A DNA stretch of 64,000 nucleotides, from positions 1-64,000 of the forward strand of contig JASLNT010000016.1 of the NCBI GenBank assembly GCA_030745875.1. The letters are read 5' to 3'. The stretch is from Phycisphaerae bacterium. GTDB lineage: Bacteria; Planctomycetota; Phycisphaerae; SM23-33. Position numbers and translations under genes: made by a program. Shown one piece after another: positions 34,292 through 43,463 of the stretch; positions within the stretch are counted from its first letter, which is position 1; each line of letters starts with the position of its first letter. The notes beneath the pieces were generated by a model. The model was not told the DNA's origin, did not search any database, and saw nothing but the letters and a program-made list of their open reading frames with translations.

Positions 34292-35638
34292 ATGTTTTCC
34301 CGTATCCTCATTGCCAACCGCGGCGAAGTGGCTTTGCGTATCATCCGGGCCTGTAAGGAGCTCGGTATCGAGTCGGTGGCGATTTACTCCCAGGCCGACA
34401 GCAACGCAAGCTACCTGCACCTGGCCGACGAACGCGTATGCATAGGCAAGGCCCCATCGGCAGACAGCTATCTCAACATCCCGCGAATTATCGCGGCGGC
34501 TGAAATAGCCGACGTCGAAGCGATTCATCCGGGCTACGGTTTCCTGGCCGAGAACGCCCACTTCCTCGAAGTTTGCCAGGACTGCAAAATCGAATTCATC
34601 GGTCCCAGTCACGACAGCATGATGCTGCTTGGCGACAAGATTCGCGCCAAGGCTCTTGCAAGGGAAGTCAACGTTCCGATGGCGCCTGATTCCGAAGGAG
34701 CTGTCGAAAGCGTCGAAGACGCCCTGGAAATCGCCGAGCGCATCGGATATCCCGTTGCCATCAAAGCCGCCGCCGGAGGCGGGGGTAGAGGAATACGATT
34801 CGCCCACAACGCAGCAAGCCTCAAGAGCATGTACACCCAAGCCAAATCCGAGGCGGAAATTGCGTTCAATGACGGTACGCTCTTCATGGAAAAGTGCATC
34901 GAGAACTTCCGCCACGTCGAAGTCCAACTGCTGGGCGATCGGCATGGGAATGTGGTGCATCTTTACGAACGCGACTGCTCGGTCCAGCGACGTCAGCAGA
35001 AGGTTGTCGAAGAAACTCCGGCTCCGGGGCTGGACCCCGGGCTCAGACAGGAAATGTGCGACGCTGCGGTCAGGTTGGCAAAGGCGTGCAACTACTACAA
35101 CGCGGGCACCGTCGAGTTCATGCTTGACGACGAGAACAATTTCTACTTCCTCGAGGTTAACACGCGAATACAGGTCGAGCATCCGATTACCGAAATGGTC
35201 ACCGGTATCGATCTTGTGAAATGGCAGCTTCGCGTTGCGGCCGGTGAGAAGCTGGCGTTCACGCAGGACGACATAACCACGCGCGGCGTGGCCATCGAAT
35301 GTCGCATAAACGCCGAAGACCCCGCGAATAACTTCCGCCCGTCTCCGGGCGAGGTGAAGGCGTTTGTGGCTCCGGGCGGATTTGGCGTCCGTTGGGACAG
35401 TCACGTATACCAGGGTTACAGTATCCCGCCGACCTACGATTCGCTGGTGGGCAAGCTGATCGTCCACCAACCGACGCGCGCCGAAGCCATCGCCACGACC
35501 AAACGGGCGCTCGACGAGTTTGTGATCGAACCTACGAAAACGACCGTCCCGCTCTGCCGCCGGATCATGTCTGAGCAGAAATTTGTCGACGCCCAGTGGG
35601 ATACGAAATACGTTGAACGCGAAATGCTGGACGATTAA
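34292..35638 (+). CDS. accC: Biotin carboxylase of acetyl-CoA carboxylase
   Basis: A 448-residue ATP-grasp enzyme that carboxylates the biotin on Acc[21 protein letters not shown] starts the biotin-carboxylase N-domain; the ATP-grasp loop [34 protein letters not shown] and [16 protein letters not shown] with catalytic Glu and Arg residues are all intact, and the length is that of E. coli AccC. AAGGAA precedes the ATG. Together with accB it supplies malonyl-CoA; accA and accD are not in the window. Confidence 0.96.
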   Translation: MFSRILIANRGEVALRIIRACKELGIESVAIYSQADSNASYLHLADERVCIGKAPSADSYLNIPRIIAAAEIADVEAIHPGYGFLAENAHFLEVCQDCKIEFIGPSHDSMMLLGDKIRAKALAREVNVPMAPDSEGAVESVEDALEIAERIGYPVAIKAAAGGGGRGIRFAHNAASLKSMYTQAKSEAEIAFNDGTLFMEKCIENFRHVEVQLLGDRHGNVVHLYERDCSVQRRQQKVVEETPAPGLDPGLRQEMCDAAVRLAKACNYYNAGTVEFMLDDENNFYFLEVNTRIQVEHPITEMVTGIDLVKWQLRVAAGEKLAFTQDDITTRGVAIECRINAEDPANNFRPSPGEVKAFVAPGGFGVRWDSHVYQGYSIPPTYDSLVGKLIVHQPTRAEAIATTKRALDEFVIEPTKTTVPLCRRIMSEQKFVDAQWDTKYVEREMLDD

Positions 35639-35670
35639 CCAGCCGGATGCGGTTCTGAAGGGAGAAATGC

Positions 35671-36993
35671 GTGCTCAGGCCTGAAGACGTTGCGGTCAAG
35701 TCGCTTGGTGAGTGTCGAATTCCGTCCCCCATCGGTCTGTCGACCGTTCTTGGCGACGGTATAGTGAACTACGTGCCCGACGACGCCCGCATGCCCGCCA
35801 CGGTCGAGTTGTCGTCCGATGTTTCGGAACGCGGGGGAGTTTACTTCGAAAAAGCCGGTCCGCGCAAGAACATCTACTTCGATCCGGAGAAGACATCGGC
35901 GGCGATAGTAACTTGCGGAGGACTGTGTCCCGGTCTCAACAACGTTATCCGTTCGCTGGTCCTCCAACTGCACTATCACTACGGAGTGAAGGACATACTT
36001 GGCATCCGTTTCGGATACGGGGGGCTCGATCCGGATTCCGGATGCGAGCCGATCGCCCTTACACCGGAACTTGTCGAGGACATACACAAGGACGGAGGGA
36101 CCGTGTTGGGCAGTTCACGCGGGCCTGTGGAGATGGACAAGGCGGTTGGATTCCTCAGGGATCGCCGAATCAATATTCTATTTTGCATAGGGGGCGACGG
36201 AACGCAGCGCGGAGCCGAGTGCCTGTCCGAAGAAGCCGACCGCCAGGGATATCCGCTGTCTGTAATAGGGATCCCCAAGACTATAGACAACGACATAAAA
36301 TATGTCAGTCGGACATTCGGATACTACACCGCCGTGGACAAGGCTCGCGAGGTGATCGATTGCGCTCACAACGAGGCCCGCAGCGCCCGGGGCGGAATCG
36401 CCCTGGTCAAGCTCATGGGGCGCGACGCCGGTTTCATCGCCGCCGGAGCCGCAGTGGCCAGCCAGGACGTGAATATAACGCTCGTGCCCGAACTGTACTT
36501 CGACCTCGACGGACCCGGCGGGCTGCTCGATCTGCTTATGAAACGAATCACCGGACGGGGGCACGCTGTTGTCGTGGTTGCAGAAGGCGCCGGTCGCCAT
36601 CTTCTACCCGCCGATGAGGAAACCCGCGACGCGTCGGGCAATGTCCTGCCGGGCGATATTGGGGTTTTCCTGGCTGGCAGGATCAAATCGCACTTCAAGG
36701 ATCAGAATATTCCCGCGACGGTGAAGTACATCGATCCAAGCTATATTCTGCGGAGCATTCCCGCCAATTGTGAGGATGCGCTGCTCTGCGACCAGATGGC
36801 CCGCAACGCCGTGCACGCCGCGATGGCGGGCAGGACGGACATGCTTATAGGGTATCGCTACGATGTGTTCATTCACGTTCCGATATCGCTCGTCGCCAGC
36901 GAAAAGAAGCAGATGTCGCCCGAGAGCGAGCTTTGGCGGAGCGTGCTGGCCGCAACCGGTCAGCCTATGCGGATTGGTGCTCCGGACAGATGA
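35671..36993 (+). CDS. 6-phosphofructokinase, GGDGT type (probably ATP-dependent)
   Basis: A 440-residue phosphofructokinase of the long, plant-like group. Motifs: IVTCGGLCPGLNNVIR, CIGGDGTQRGA, IGIPKTIDNDI, VKLMGRDAGFIAAGAAVASQ and VVVAEGAGRH. Gly after GGD (GGDG) fits ATP as donor, while PKTIDND (with Lys) is shared with the pyrophosphate group; plant and trypanosome ATP-PFKs show this combination. The start is GTG 35671, with AAGGGAG upstream; an ATG four bases earlier is out of frame and stops at once. It lies 32 bases after accC and is followed by a second PFK of another motif type. Confidence 0.88.
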   Translation: MLRPEDVAVKSLGECRIPSPIGLSTVLGDGIVNYVPDDARMPATVELSSDVSERGGVYFEKAGPRKNIYFDPEKTSAAIVTCGGLCPGLNNVIRSLVLQLHYHYGVKDILGIRFGYGGLDPDSGCEPIALTPELVEDIHKDGGTVLGSSRGPVEMDKAVGFLRDRRINILFCIGGDGTQRGAECLSEEADRQGYPLSVIGIPKTIDNDIKYVSRTFGYYTAVDKAREVIDCAHNEARSARGGIALVKLMGRDAGFIAAGAAVASQDVNITLVPELYFDLDGPGGLLDLLMKRITGRGHAVVVVAEGAGRHLLPADEETRDASGNVLPGDIGVFLAGRIKSHFKDQNIPATVKYIDPSYILRSIPANCEDALLCDQMARNAVHAAMAGRTDMLIGYRYDVFIHVPISLVASEKKQMSPESELWRSVLAATGQPMRIGAPDR

Positions 36994-37030
36994 TCCAACC
37001 GTGAAACGAACGTCCGAGGGGCGATGCTAC

Positions 37031-37059
37031 TTGCGAATTTTGGGGATATCGAATATTAT
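37031..37059 (+). promoter_or_regulatory. Promoter of the second phosphofructokinase
   Basis: TTGCGA (37031-37036), a 17-base spacer and TATTAT (37054-37059). The leader would be about 42 bases and contains the AGGAG site before ATG 37108. Confidence 0.55.
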
Positions 37060-37107
37060 ACCGTTTCGCGGCGGGGGGGATTCCAGACAACCATAGCAGG
37101 AGTTATC

Positions 37108-38325
37108 ATGAGTGACGCCGGTAAAGGAAACGTAGTAATAGGGCAGTCAGGCGGGCCCACCGCTGTGATAAACCAGTCGCTGGTCGGAGCTGTCGAGGTC
37201 CTCAAAGACTCAGACGATGTCGGGCGGATCATGGGCGCTCGCCACGGTGTGGCCGGAATCGTAGCGGAGAATTTCGTCGACCTTAACGACGTTGACGCCG
37301 CAGTGCTCGAAGCGGTCGCCAATACGCCCGCCGCTGCGTTGGGCTCAAGTCGCGACAAGCCCGATGAAGCCTACTGCCGCAAGATATTCGAAGTGTTCAA
37401 GAAGAATGATGTTAAATACTTCTTCTACATCGGCGGGAACGATTCGGCCGATGCGGCCAGGATCGTAAACGAAATGGCCAGCGCCTCGGACTACGAACTG
37501 CGAACGTTCCATATTCCCAAGACTATCGACAACGATCTGCGCGTCACCGATCATTGCCCGGGTTACGGTTCGGCGGCGAAGTTTGTCGCCTCGGCGTTCA
37601 TGGGCGACGATCGCGATTCCGCGGCCTTGCCGGGCATCAAGATCAACGTGGTCATGGGGCGCGACGCCGGATGGTTGACTGCGGCGTCAGTGCTGGGCAA
37701 TACGGACCCGGTCGACGGACCGCATCTCGTGTACGTGCCTGAAGTGGAATTCTCCACCGAGCAATTCCTTGCTGACGTGAGAGAAATCTACGGGCGGCTC
37801 GGACGTTGCCAGATCGCAGTCTCCGAAGGCATCAAGGACAAGACCGGAACATCGGTGACCGTCGCGCTGGCCGAGACGCTCGGACACAGAGTCGAACGCG
37901 ACAGCCACGGTAATCCGCAGTTGTCCGGAACCGGCGCGTTGGGCGATTTCCTGTCTGACTACCTCAAAGCCAATATGAAAGTCCCGCACGAGTCGTTGCG
38001 CGTGCGAGCCGACACGTTCGGTTACCTCCAGCGCAGTTTCGCCGGATACGCCTCCCAGATTGACCGTATCGAGGCTCGTCAGTGCGGCCGGAAAGCCGCT
38101 GAATATGCAATGAGCGGTGATCTGGACGGGTCTGTGGCGATGAAACGTGTTGAGTCGGCGGACTACCAGATCGAATACGTCCGGGCCGAACTCAGCGATG
38201 TCGCCCGCGTGACAAAACCCTTGCCCAGAGACTTCATCAATGAAAGCGGCAATGGGATTACAGAGGGGTTCATCAGCTATGCGGCGCCGCTGGTTGGCGA
38301 ACTGCCCGTGTTGGGTAAGCTGTAG
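37108..38325 (+). CDS. pfp: 6-phosphofructokinase, GGND type (probably pyrophosphate-dependent)
   Basis: A 405-residue phosphofructokinase. Motifs: VIGQSGGPTAVINQSLVG, FYIGGNDSADAA, FHIPKTIDNDL, VVMGRDAGWLTAAS. The residue after GGN is Asp (GGNDS), which in this family blocks the ATP alpha-phosphate and favours pyrophosphate, together with Lys in PKTIDND. It would catalyse reversible fructose 6-phosphate phosphorylation, usable in glycolysis and gluconeogenesis. It has its own promoter and AGGAG site; the longer frame to 37024 was rejected. It converges on gpmI with a shared terminator. Donor choice is inferred from motif only. Confidence 0.85.
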   Translation: MSDAGKGNVVIGQSGGPTAVINQSLVGAVEVLKDSDDVGRIMGARHGVAGIVAENFVDLNDVDAAVLEAVANTPAAALGSSRDKPDEAYCRKIFEVFKKNDVKYFFYIGGNDSADAARIVNEMASASDYELRTFHIPKTIDNDLRVTDHCPGYGSAAKFVASAFMGDDRDSAALPGIKINVVMGRDAGWLTAASVLGNTDPVDGPHLVYVPEVEFSTEQFLADVREIYGRLGRCQIAVSEGIKDKTGTSVTVALAETLGHRVERDSHGNPQLSGTGALGDFLSDYLKANMKVPHESLRVRADTFGYLQRSFAGYASQIDRIEARQCGRKAAEYAMSGDLDGSVAMKRVESADYQIEYVRAELSDVARVTKPLPRDFINESGNGITEGFISYAAPLVGELPVLGKL

Positions 38326-38344
38326 ATATCGAACAAGCAGACAC

Positions 38345-38387
38345 GAAAAACGGCGCGGACGCTTCAATAGGCTTCCACGCCGTTTTC
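38345..38387. terminator. Bidirectional intrinsic terminator between pfp and gpmI
   Basis: The hairpin has a nine-pair AAAACGGCG/CGCCGTTTT stem, extended by GGA/TCC and GC pairs across two mismatches, around an eight-base loop. It ends in TTTT on the plus strand and TTTTT on the minus strand. Confidence 0.75.
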
Positions 38388-38412
38388 ATGCGCTCGGATT
38401 GGCGGTGGAGCC

Positions 38413-40089
38413 TTATTGGTTCAGTATAAGATTGTCGGCGGTCATCTCCGCAGGGATATCCAGGCCCAGGAGATGGAGCATTGTCGGGGCGATGTCGGCG
38501 AGTTTTCCGCGGGGCTTGAGTTGCACTGAATCGCCGTCGGCGCTGACGAGTACGAACTCCACGTCGCTGAGCGTGTGAGCGGTCAGCGTCGCACCGGTTG
38601 TATGGTCGGCCATCTGCTCGCTGTTTCCGTGATCGGCGCTGATCAGCACCGTTCCTCCGCGCTCCAGCGTTGCATCGACCACGCGTCCAGTGCATTCGTC
38701 CACAGTTTCTATTGCTTTGACAGCGGCTTCCAGAACGCCCGTGTGTCCGACCATGTCGCCGTTGGCGTAGTTGATGATTATCACGTCGTACGTGTCGTTG
38801 ATCTGCTCGTCAGGGTCCAGCGGTTGGGGCGATTCGAGGTGGGTCCCTTTCATATCGACGGCCATTCGGCGCACTGCGGACACCCCGTTTCTGATTGCGC
38901 AGACCGCCAGATCCGTAACCTCAAAAGCGCTCATCTCGGGCTTCTGGTCTTCGGGTATGGTGATCGAGTCGACCCTGATACGATCTTCCAACTCGAATGG
39001 AGCCAGGAGTTTACCGTTGAAGAAACTCGTGACGTGCTTGAACTTCTGGAACTCAGCCAGCCTCAACTGCCTCAAGCCGTTTCTCCCCAGCACATCTCCC
39101 AGAAGATGCTCCATGTTCATCGGTTCGATGAGTTCCTGAGTGAATTCGTCGTAGTATCGCGTCATTCCGATGTACGTGATGTCGAGCCTGGGCCCGCGAT
39201 CGAAGTGGAAGAAATGATCGTCCACAAACGCGTCGGTTAGCTGAATTGCCCGGTCCTGTCGGTAGTTGGTGTGGAATACGACGTCGCCTGGTTCGATCAC
39301 TCCGGGGCACTTTCCGTCCTCGCCCACAATCAAAGTTGGGCGGATGAATTCGTCGGTTTCCAGCAGGCGGTCTTCATCGTCGCTGGTCTTGCGATGTTCG
39401 AGTTCCGCGTCGGCTCGGGCGTACGCCTTTTCGATAGCTTCAGCGGCTGAGCGGGCGGTCAGGCCCGCCCCGCAGGTCAGAGCGTTATACGCGCATTCCG
39501 TGCGATCCCAGTTTCCGGTGCGGTCCATGCTGTAGTATCGTCCTGTCACGGTGGCGACCTGTCCCACACCGCACTGGGCGATTACCTCTTCGAGATGCTC
39601 CAGATAGGTAATGGCGCTTCGCGGGGGAGTGTCGCGTCCGTCGGCGAAGAAGTGAACGAAGACGTTTTCAACGCCTTGTCCGGCTAGGAACCCCAGTATC
39701 GCGAAGAGATGCTCCTGCATCGCATGGACGCCCTGGTCCTGCACCAGACCCATCAGATGGAATTTCGCTCCGGTGTTCTTGCAGTGTGCGGCGGCTTCGG
39801 TCAGGCGGGGAATCTCGAACAACGCGCCGGATTCGATCAGTTCGTCGACGCGGACAACTTCCTGCTTAACGATTCTCCCGGCGCCCATATTCAGGTGCCC
39901 GACTTCCGACGACCCCTGCGACCCGGCGCGCACGCCGACAGCCGTTCCGGACGCCTCGAGCACACAATTCGGATGCTCAGCCAGCAACTTGTCCATATTC
40001 GGCGTGTGGGCCTGCGTAACGGCGTTGCCGGGCGAATCAGGAGCAATTCCCCATCCGTCGCGTATTACTAAAACAAGCGGTTTACCCAT
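38413..40089 (-). CDS. gpmI: 2,3-bisphosphoglycerate-independent phosphoglycerate mutase
   Basis: A 558-residue alkaline-phosphatase-fold enzyme that interconverts 3- and 2-phosphoglycerate. LVIRDGWGIAP holds the first metal Asp, GSSEVGHLNMGAGRIV the phosphorylated Ser, HFFADGRDTPPRSAI and VTGRYYSMDRTGNW the substrate Arg and His residues, and INYANGDMVGHTG and VLISADHGNSEQM the second metal site. AAGGA precedes the ATG. Slightly longer than the usual 510-550. It belongs with the two PFKs as a local glycolysis group. Confidence 0.95.
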   Translation of the reverse strand: MGKPLVLVIRDGWGIAPDSPGNAVTQAHTPNMDKLLAEHPNCVLEASGTAVGVRAGSQGSSEVGHLNMGAGRIVKQEVVRVDELIESGALFEIPRLTEAAAHCKNTGAKFHLMGLVQDQGVHAMQEHLFAILGFLAGQGVENVFVHFFADGRDTPPRSAITYLEHLEEVIAQCGVGQVATVTGRYYSMDRTGNWDRTECAYNALTCGAGLTARSAAEAIEKAYARADAELEHRKTSDDEDRLLETDEFIRPTLIVGEDGKCPGVIEPGDVVFHTNYRQDRAIQLTDAFVDDHFFHFDRGPRLDITYIGMTRYYDEFTQELIEPMNMEHLLGDVLGRNGLRQLRLAEFQKFKHVTSFFNGKLLAPFELEDRIRVDSITIPEDQKPEMSAFEVTDLAVCAIRNGVSAVRRMAVDMKGTHLESPQPLDPDEQINDTYDVIIINYANGDMVGHTGVLEAAVKAIETVDECTGRVVDATLERGGTVLISADHGNSEQMADHTTGATLTAHTLSDVEFVLVSADGDSVQLKPRGKLADIAPTMLHLLGLDIPAEMTADNLILNQ

Positions 40090-40248
40090 CTCGGGAGTTC
40101 CTTCTTTCTACTCGTCAGGGATTACGTCGGAATACCGTCCGGGGCGAGGTCGGCCCGGCGGATACTGTCGCCTGGTTCGGGGCAGTTCACTTTAGCATGT
40201 GATTCTAACCTATCGTAGAGTCCGTGTCATCTCCCGCTAACCGAACTG

Positions 40249-40276
40249 TTGTAACTTTGCGCCAATTGGATACAAT
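40249..40276 (+). promoter_or_regulatory. Promoter giving a leaderless lepA mRNA
   Basis: TTGTAA (40249-40254), a 16-base spacer, TACAAT (40271-40276), then TGGGAG and the ATG at 40283. The start codon is seven bases after the -10, exactly where transcription should begin, and the GGGAG would be outside the mRNA. Confidence 0.55.
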
Positions 40277-40282
40277 TGGGAG

Positions 40283-42079
40283 ATGGACCAGCAGTATATT
40301 CGAAATTTCAGCATCATTGCGCATATAGATCACGGTAAGAGCACTCTTGCCGATCGGATGCTCCTCCGCGCCGGGGCGATAACCCAGCGCGAGTTCCGCA
40401 ACCAACTCCTGGACACGATGGACCTCGAACGCGAGCGGGGGATAACTATCAAGGCCTCAGCGGTCACGATCGATTATGAACTCGACGGGCAAAAGTACAT
40501 GCTCAACATGATTGACACGCCGGGGCACGTTGATTTCCACTATGAAGTTTCGCGCTCGCTGGCGGCTTGCGAGGGCGTGCTGCTGGTTGTCGACGCCGCA
40601 CAGGGCGTAGAGGCTCAGACGGTGGCTAACGCACACCTGGCGTCGCGGGGCAACCTGGATATGGTGCCCGTGGTCAACAAGATCGACCTGCCCGCGGCCC
40701 GTCCCGAAGACACCGCGATGGAGATCGAGAAACTCATTCAGCAACCGGCGGAAGACTGCATATTCACATCCGCCAAGAGCGGCGAGGGCACCGATGAGAT
40801 GCTGCAGGCGATAGTCGGGCAGTTGCCTCCCCCCGCGGGCGATCCGGACGGTAAGACAAAGGCGCTGATTTTCGACAGTTCGTTCGATGAGTACCGAGGT
40901 GTGGTGGTTTACGTTCGGGTGTTTGATGGAAAGCTCTCCGTGGGCGACAAGATCCGGATGATGGGAACCAAAGACGTGTACACCCTGGCGGGAATGGGCA
41001 AGTTCTGCCCCAAGCCCACGCAGGTCGAAACGCTGGGATCCGGAGAGGTGGGGTATATTCTCGCCAATATTCGCACTGTGGCGGCGGTTCACGTGGGCGA
41101 TACGGTGACTCTCGAATCCGACCAGGCCGATGAGCCCCTGCCCGGATACCAGCCTCCCCAGCAGATGGTGTTCTCGGATTTCTACCCCGGGCCCGGTACG
41201 CAGTTTCCGACCCTTCGCGATGCGCTGGACAAGCTCAAACTCAACGACGCCTCGCTTACGTTTCAGGCGATCAGCTCCGATGCGCTGGGATTCGGTTTCA
41301 GGTGCGGTTTCCTGGGCATGCTGCACATGGAGATCGTGCAGGAGCGTCTCGAACGCGAGCACAACGTCGAGGTCGTCCAGACCGCTCCGACCGTGCCCTA
41401 TGAAGTGTTCGATACGAAGGGCGAGACGTTCGAGGTCGATTCGGCGGGTGATCTGCCTGACGTGAATCTCATCGAGGAGCTTCGCGAACCGATCGTCAAG
41501 GTCGATCTGATCATCCCCGCCGATTCGATTGGCGCGGTGATGACGCTGGCTGACGACCGTAGGGCGATATACCAGGAAACCGAATATCTGTCGTCGGACC
41601 GCGTAATACTGACCTACGAGTTCCCGCTGGCCGAGATCATCTACGACTTCTACGACAAGCTCAAGAGCGCCACTCGCGGTTACGGGACGATGGACTACGA
41701 GGTCATCTGCTTCCGCGCCAACGATCTGGTGAAGCTTGATATCCTGGTCAACAACGAGAAGGTCGACGCCTTGTCGGTGATCGTACACCGCAGCAAGGCC
41801 GACGCACGCGGGCGAGCCCTCATCCGCCGCCTGCGAAAAGAGATATCGCGTCACATGTTTGAGATTCCCCTCCAGGCGGCGATAGGAACGCGGGTTATCG
41901 CGCGTGAAACGATATCGGCGTTGCGGAAGAACGTGACGGCGAAATGCTACGGAGGCGACGTCTCGCGAAAACGTAAACTGCTCGAGAAGCAGAAAGCGGG
42001 CAAGAAGCGAATGAAAATGGTCGGAAACGTGGAGATCCCCCAGAAGGCGTTCATGGCGGTTCTCGAATCGGCTGACTAA
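40283..42079 (+). CDS. lepA: Elongation factor 4 (LepA)
   Basis: A 598-residue translational GTPase that back-translocates stalled ribosomes. The G domain has IIAHIDHGKSTLADR (P loop), RERGITIKA, MIDTPGHVDF and VVNKIDLPAARPE. Domains II-V follow in the EF-G-like order, and the LepA-specific C-terminal domain is complete (RKNVTAKCYGGDVSRKRKL, KQKAGKKRMKMVG). Length matches E. coli LepA. The stop is 13 bases from the convergent EboE stop. The only promoter seen abuts the start codon. Confidence 0.97.
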   Translation: MDQQYIRNFSIIAHIDHGKSTLADRMLLRAGAITQREFRNQLLDTMDLERERGITIKASAVTIDYELDGQKYMLNMIDTPGHVDFHYEVSRSLAACEGVLLVVDAAQGVEAQTVANAHLASRGNLDMVPVVNKIDLPAARPEDTAMEIEKLIQQPAEDCIFTSAKSGEGTDEMLQAIVGQLPPPAGDPDGKTKALIFDSSFDEYRGVVVYVRVFDGKLSVGDKIRMMGTKDVYTLAGMGKFCPKPTQVETLGSGEVGYILANIRTVAAVHVGDTVTLESDQADEPLPGYQPPQQMVFSDFYPGPGTQFPTLRDALDKLKLNDASLTFQAISSDALGFGFRCGFLGMLHMEIVQERLEREHNVEVVQTAPTVPYEVFDTKGETFEVDSAGDLPDVNLIEELREPIVKVDLIIPADSIGAVMTLADDRRAIYQETEYLSSDRVILTYEFPLAEIIYDFYDKLKSATRGYGTMDYEVICFRANDLVKLDILVNNEKVDALSVIVHRSKADARGRALIRRLRKEISRHMFEIPLQAAIGTRVIARETISALRKNVTAKCYGGDVSRKRKLLEKQKAGKKRMKMVGNVEIPQKAFMAVLESAD

Positions 42080-42092
42080 CTTCTCCGCACCC

Positions 42093-43304
42093 TCATTCCA
42101 TCCCCAGGCAATTATCCATCACCCAGCGGTATTCTTTTGCGATCGCCGGCGGAAGGTCGTCGGGGCGGAGGTTGTCGGGCAGGACCCCGAAGGTGTAGGT
42201 CTCAATCTCCAGATGCTCGGTAAGTCCCCCGATTAGCAGTTCGGCGAACCGTCCGGTCAGCAGATCGTTCGTGCCCTCAAGCCCTTCGAACTCGCCGAAG
42301 AACAGCGGTACGTGGAAGTGTACGCGCCATTGATCGCCCGGCCGGAGTTCACCGCCTGACAGTGCGTCTGGAAGATCGTCGTGGTGGTTGACCAGGTCGC
42401 GGCGTCGGATGCGGGTCTGGTGGAGATAGACCGGGTCGCAGAACTCTTCGATCTTGCGCCTGAGGTCCTGGTCGGCGGCGGTTGGTATCGTGACGTTCAA
42501 CGCCGAACTCATCTGCACCTTGGCGATTCGGATGTTCTCGTTGCGGATGGTTTGGGCGGCTTGAGCGGGGTCTTCGAATTCAACGGCCGCGTGTGCGGTG
42601 TCCAGACACACGCCGATATGGCGCCTCAGGAGCTTTGCGGCTTTGTGTCCGGAGATATTGAGCTTCTCGCGAACGCGGGCTTTCCCGTACTCCCTGAGCG
42701 GACCGGTGAAGAATCTGACGACTTCTTCTGACGTTTCTATGAAGCAGTCGGGCTCAGGCTCCAGGGCGACGCAGATGCTGACTCCGCGGGCCCTGCGGAG
42801 TTGGTAAAGGTGTGCGGCGACGTCGGCGAGATTGTCGACCATTGCTTCGACGTCCGCGGGCGTTTTGATCCACGGTTTGTACGATCCGGGCACTGTCGAG
42901 ATGCTGCCCGATACGCCTTCGGGCAGAAGATCGGCCAGAATGTCGGCCAGGAGGATCGTATAATCGCGACGCTCGTCTGTTCGCCAGTCGGGCGCGTAGA
43001 CGTTCTCCTTAACACCGGGATCGTGAAATTCACCGTACGGGAAACCGTTTATAGTAAAGACGTAGAGGTTGTTGGCGTCGAGGAATTCGCGGAACTCGGT
43101 CAGCTTGTCGGCGTCGGACAGCTCGTCGGCTGCGATCTTGCCCAGGCGCATCCCGAGCCCGAAAGGAGTATTGATGTCGCAAACGATATCCCGGACGCGC
43201 AGGGCCTCGTTCCTGACGGCGGCGAAGTTATCGGCCCAGGTTTGACCCGGATGGACGTTAAGGCAATACGTAAGGTGCAGCGGCGGTGTCTGAGAAATAT
43301 TCAT
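42093..43304 (-). CDS. eboE: EboE-like TIM-barrel protein
   Basis: A 403-residue protein resembling EboE, a xylose-isomerase-like TIM-barrel protein of the ebo (eustigmatophyte/bacterial operon) cluster thought to move a metabolite to the periplasm. Family patterns are LTYCLNVHPGQTW, FGLGMRLGKIAADEL, YVFTINGFPYGEFHD, VKENVYAPDW, VALEPEPDCFIET and HIGVCLDTAHAAVEFED, which carry the barrel's metal-ligand type residues. The other ebo genes (A, B, C, D, F) are absent here, so it is an orphan in this window. There is no ribosome binding site; a TTGTAC/GATAAT promoter ends 11 bases before the ATG. Confidence 0.8.
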   Translation of the reverse strand: MNISQTPPLHLTYCLNVHPGQTWADNFAAVRNEALRVRDIVCDINTPFGLGMRLGKIAADELSDADKLTEFREFLDANNLYVFTINGFPYGEFHDPGVKENVYAPDWRTDERRDYTILLADILADLLPEGVSGSISTVPGSYKPWIKTPADVEAMVDNLADVAAHLYQLRRARGVSICVALEPEPDCFIETSEEVVRFFTGPLREYGKARVREKLNISGHKAAKLLRRHIGVCLDTAHAAVEFEDPAQAAQTIRNENIRIAKVQMSSALNVTIPTAADQDLRRKIEEFCDPVYLHQTRIRRRDLVNHHDDLPDALSGGELRPGDQWRVHFHVPLFFGEFEGLEGTNDLLTGRFAELLIGGLTEHLEIETYTFGVLPDNLRPDDLPPAIAKEYRWVMDNCLGME

Positions 43305-43315
43305 GGTGTGCGACC

Positions 43316-43344
43316 ATTATCAGCATGCGACGCGACGCGTACAA
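43316..43344 (-). promoter_or_regulatory. Promoter giving a nearly leaderless eboE mRNA
   Basis: Minus strand: TTGTAC (43339-43344), a 17-base spacer, GATAAT (43316-43321), then 11 bases to the ATG. Expected leader is about five bases. Confidence 0.5.
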
Positions 43345-43463
43345 GACGATTCCGATTCACCCGGCCAGGAAGCTCACATGAGCGTAGTTGACCATTGAGT
43401 TGCGCCCCTCGTGCGGGTATCCTCTGAAGATTCGCCATCCAGGCGGTTTACAATGGAGAAGCA

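Noticed and set aside
34103-35470. 455-codon minus-strand frame
   Set aside because: Lies opposite accB-accC, whose catalytic motifs are complete.
43449-43454. TACAAT nine bases before the signal-peptide methyltransferase start, as a seventh leaderless case
   Set aside because: No acceptable -35 at 16-18 bases, and a good GGAG site lies between it and the ATG, so an ordinary leader is more likely.
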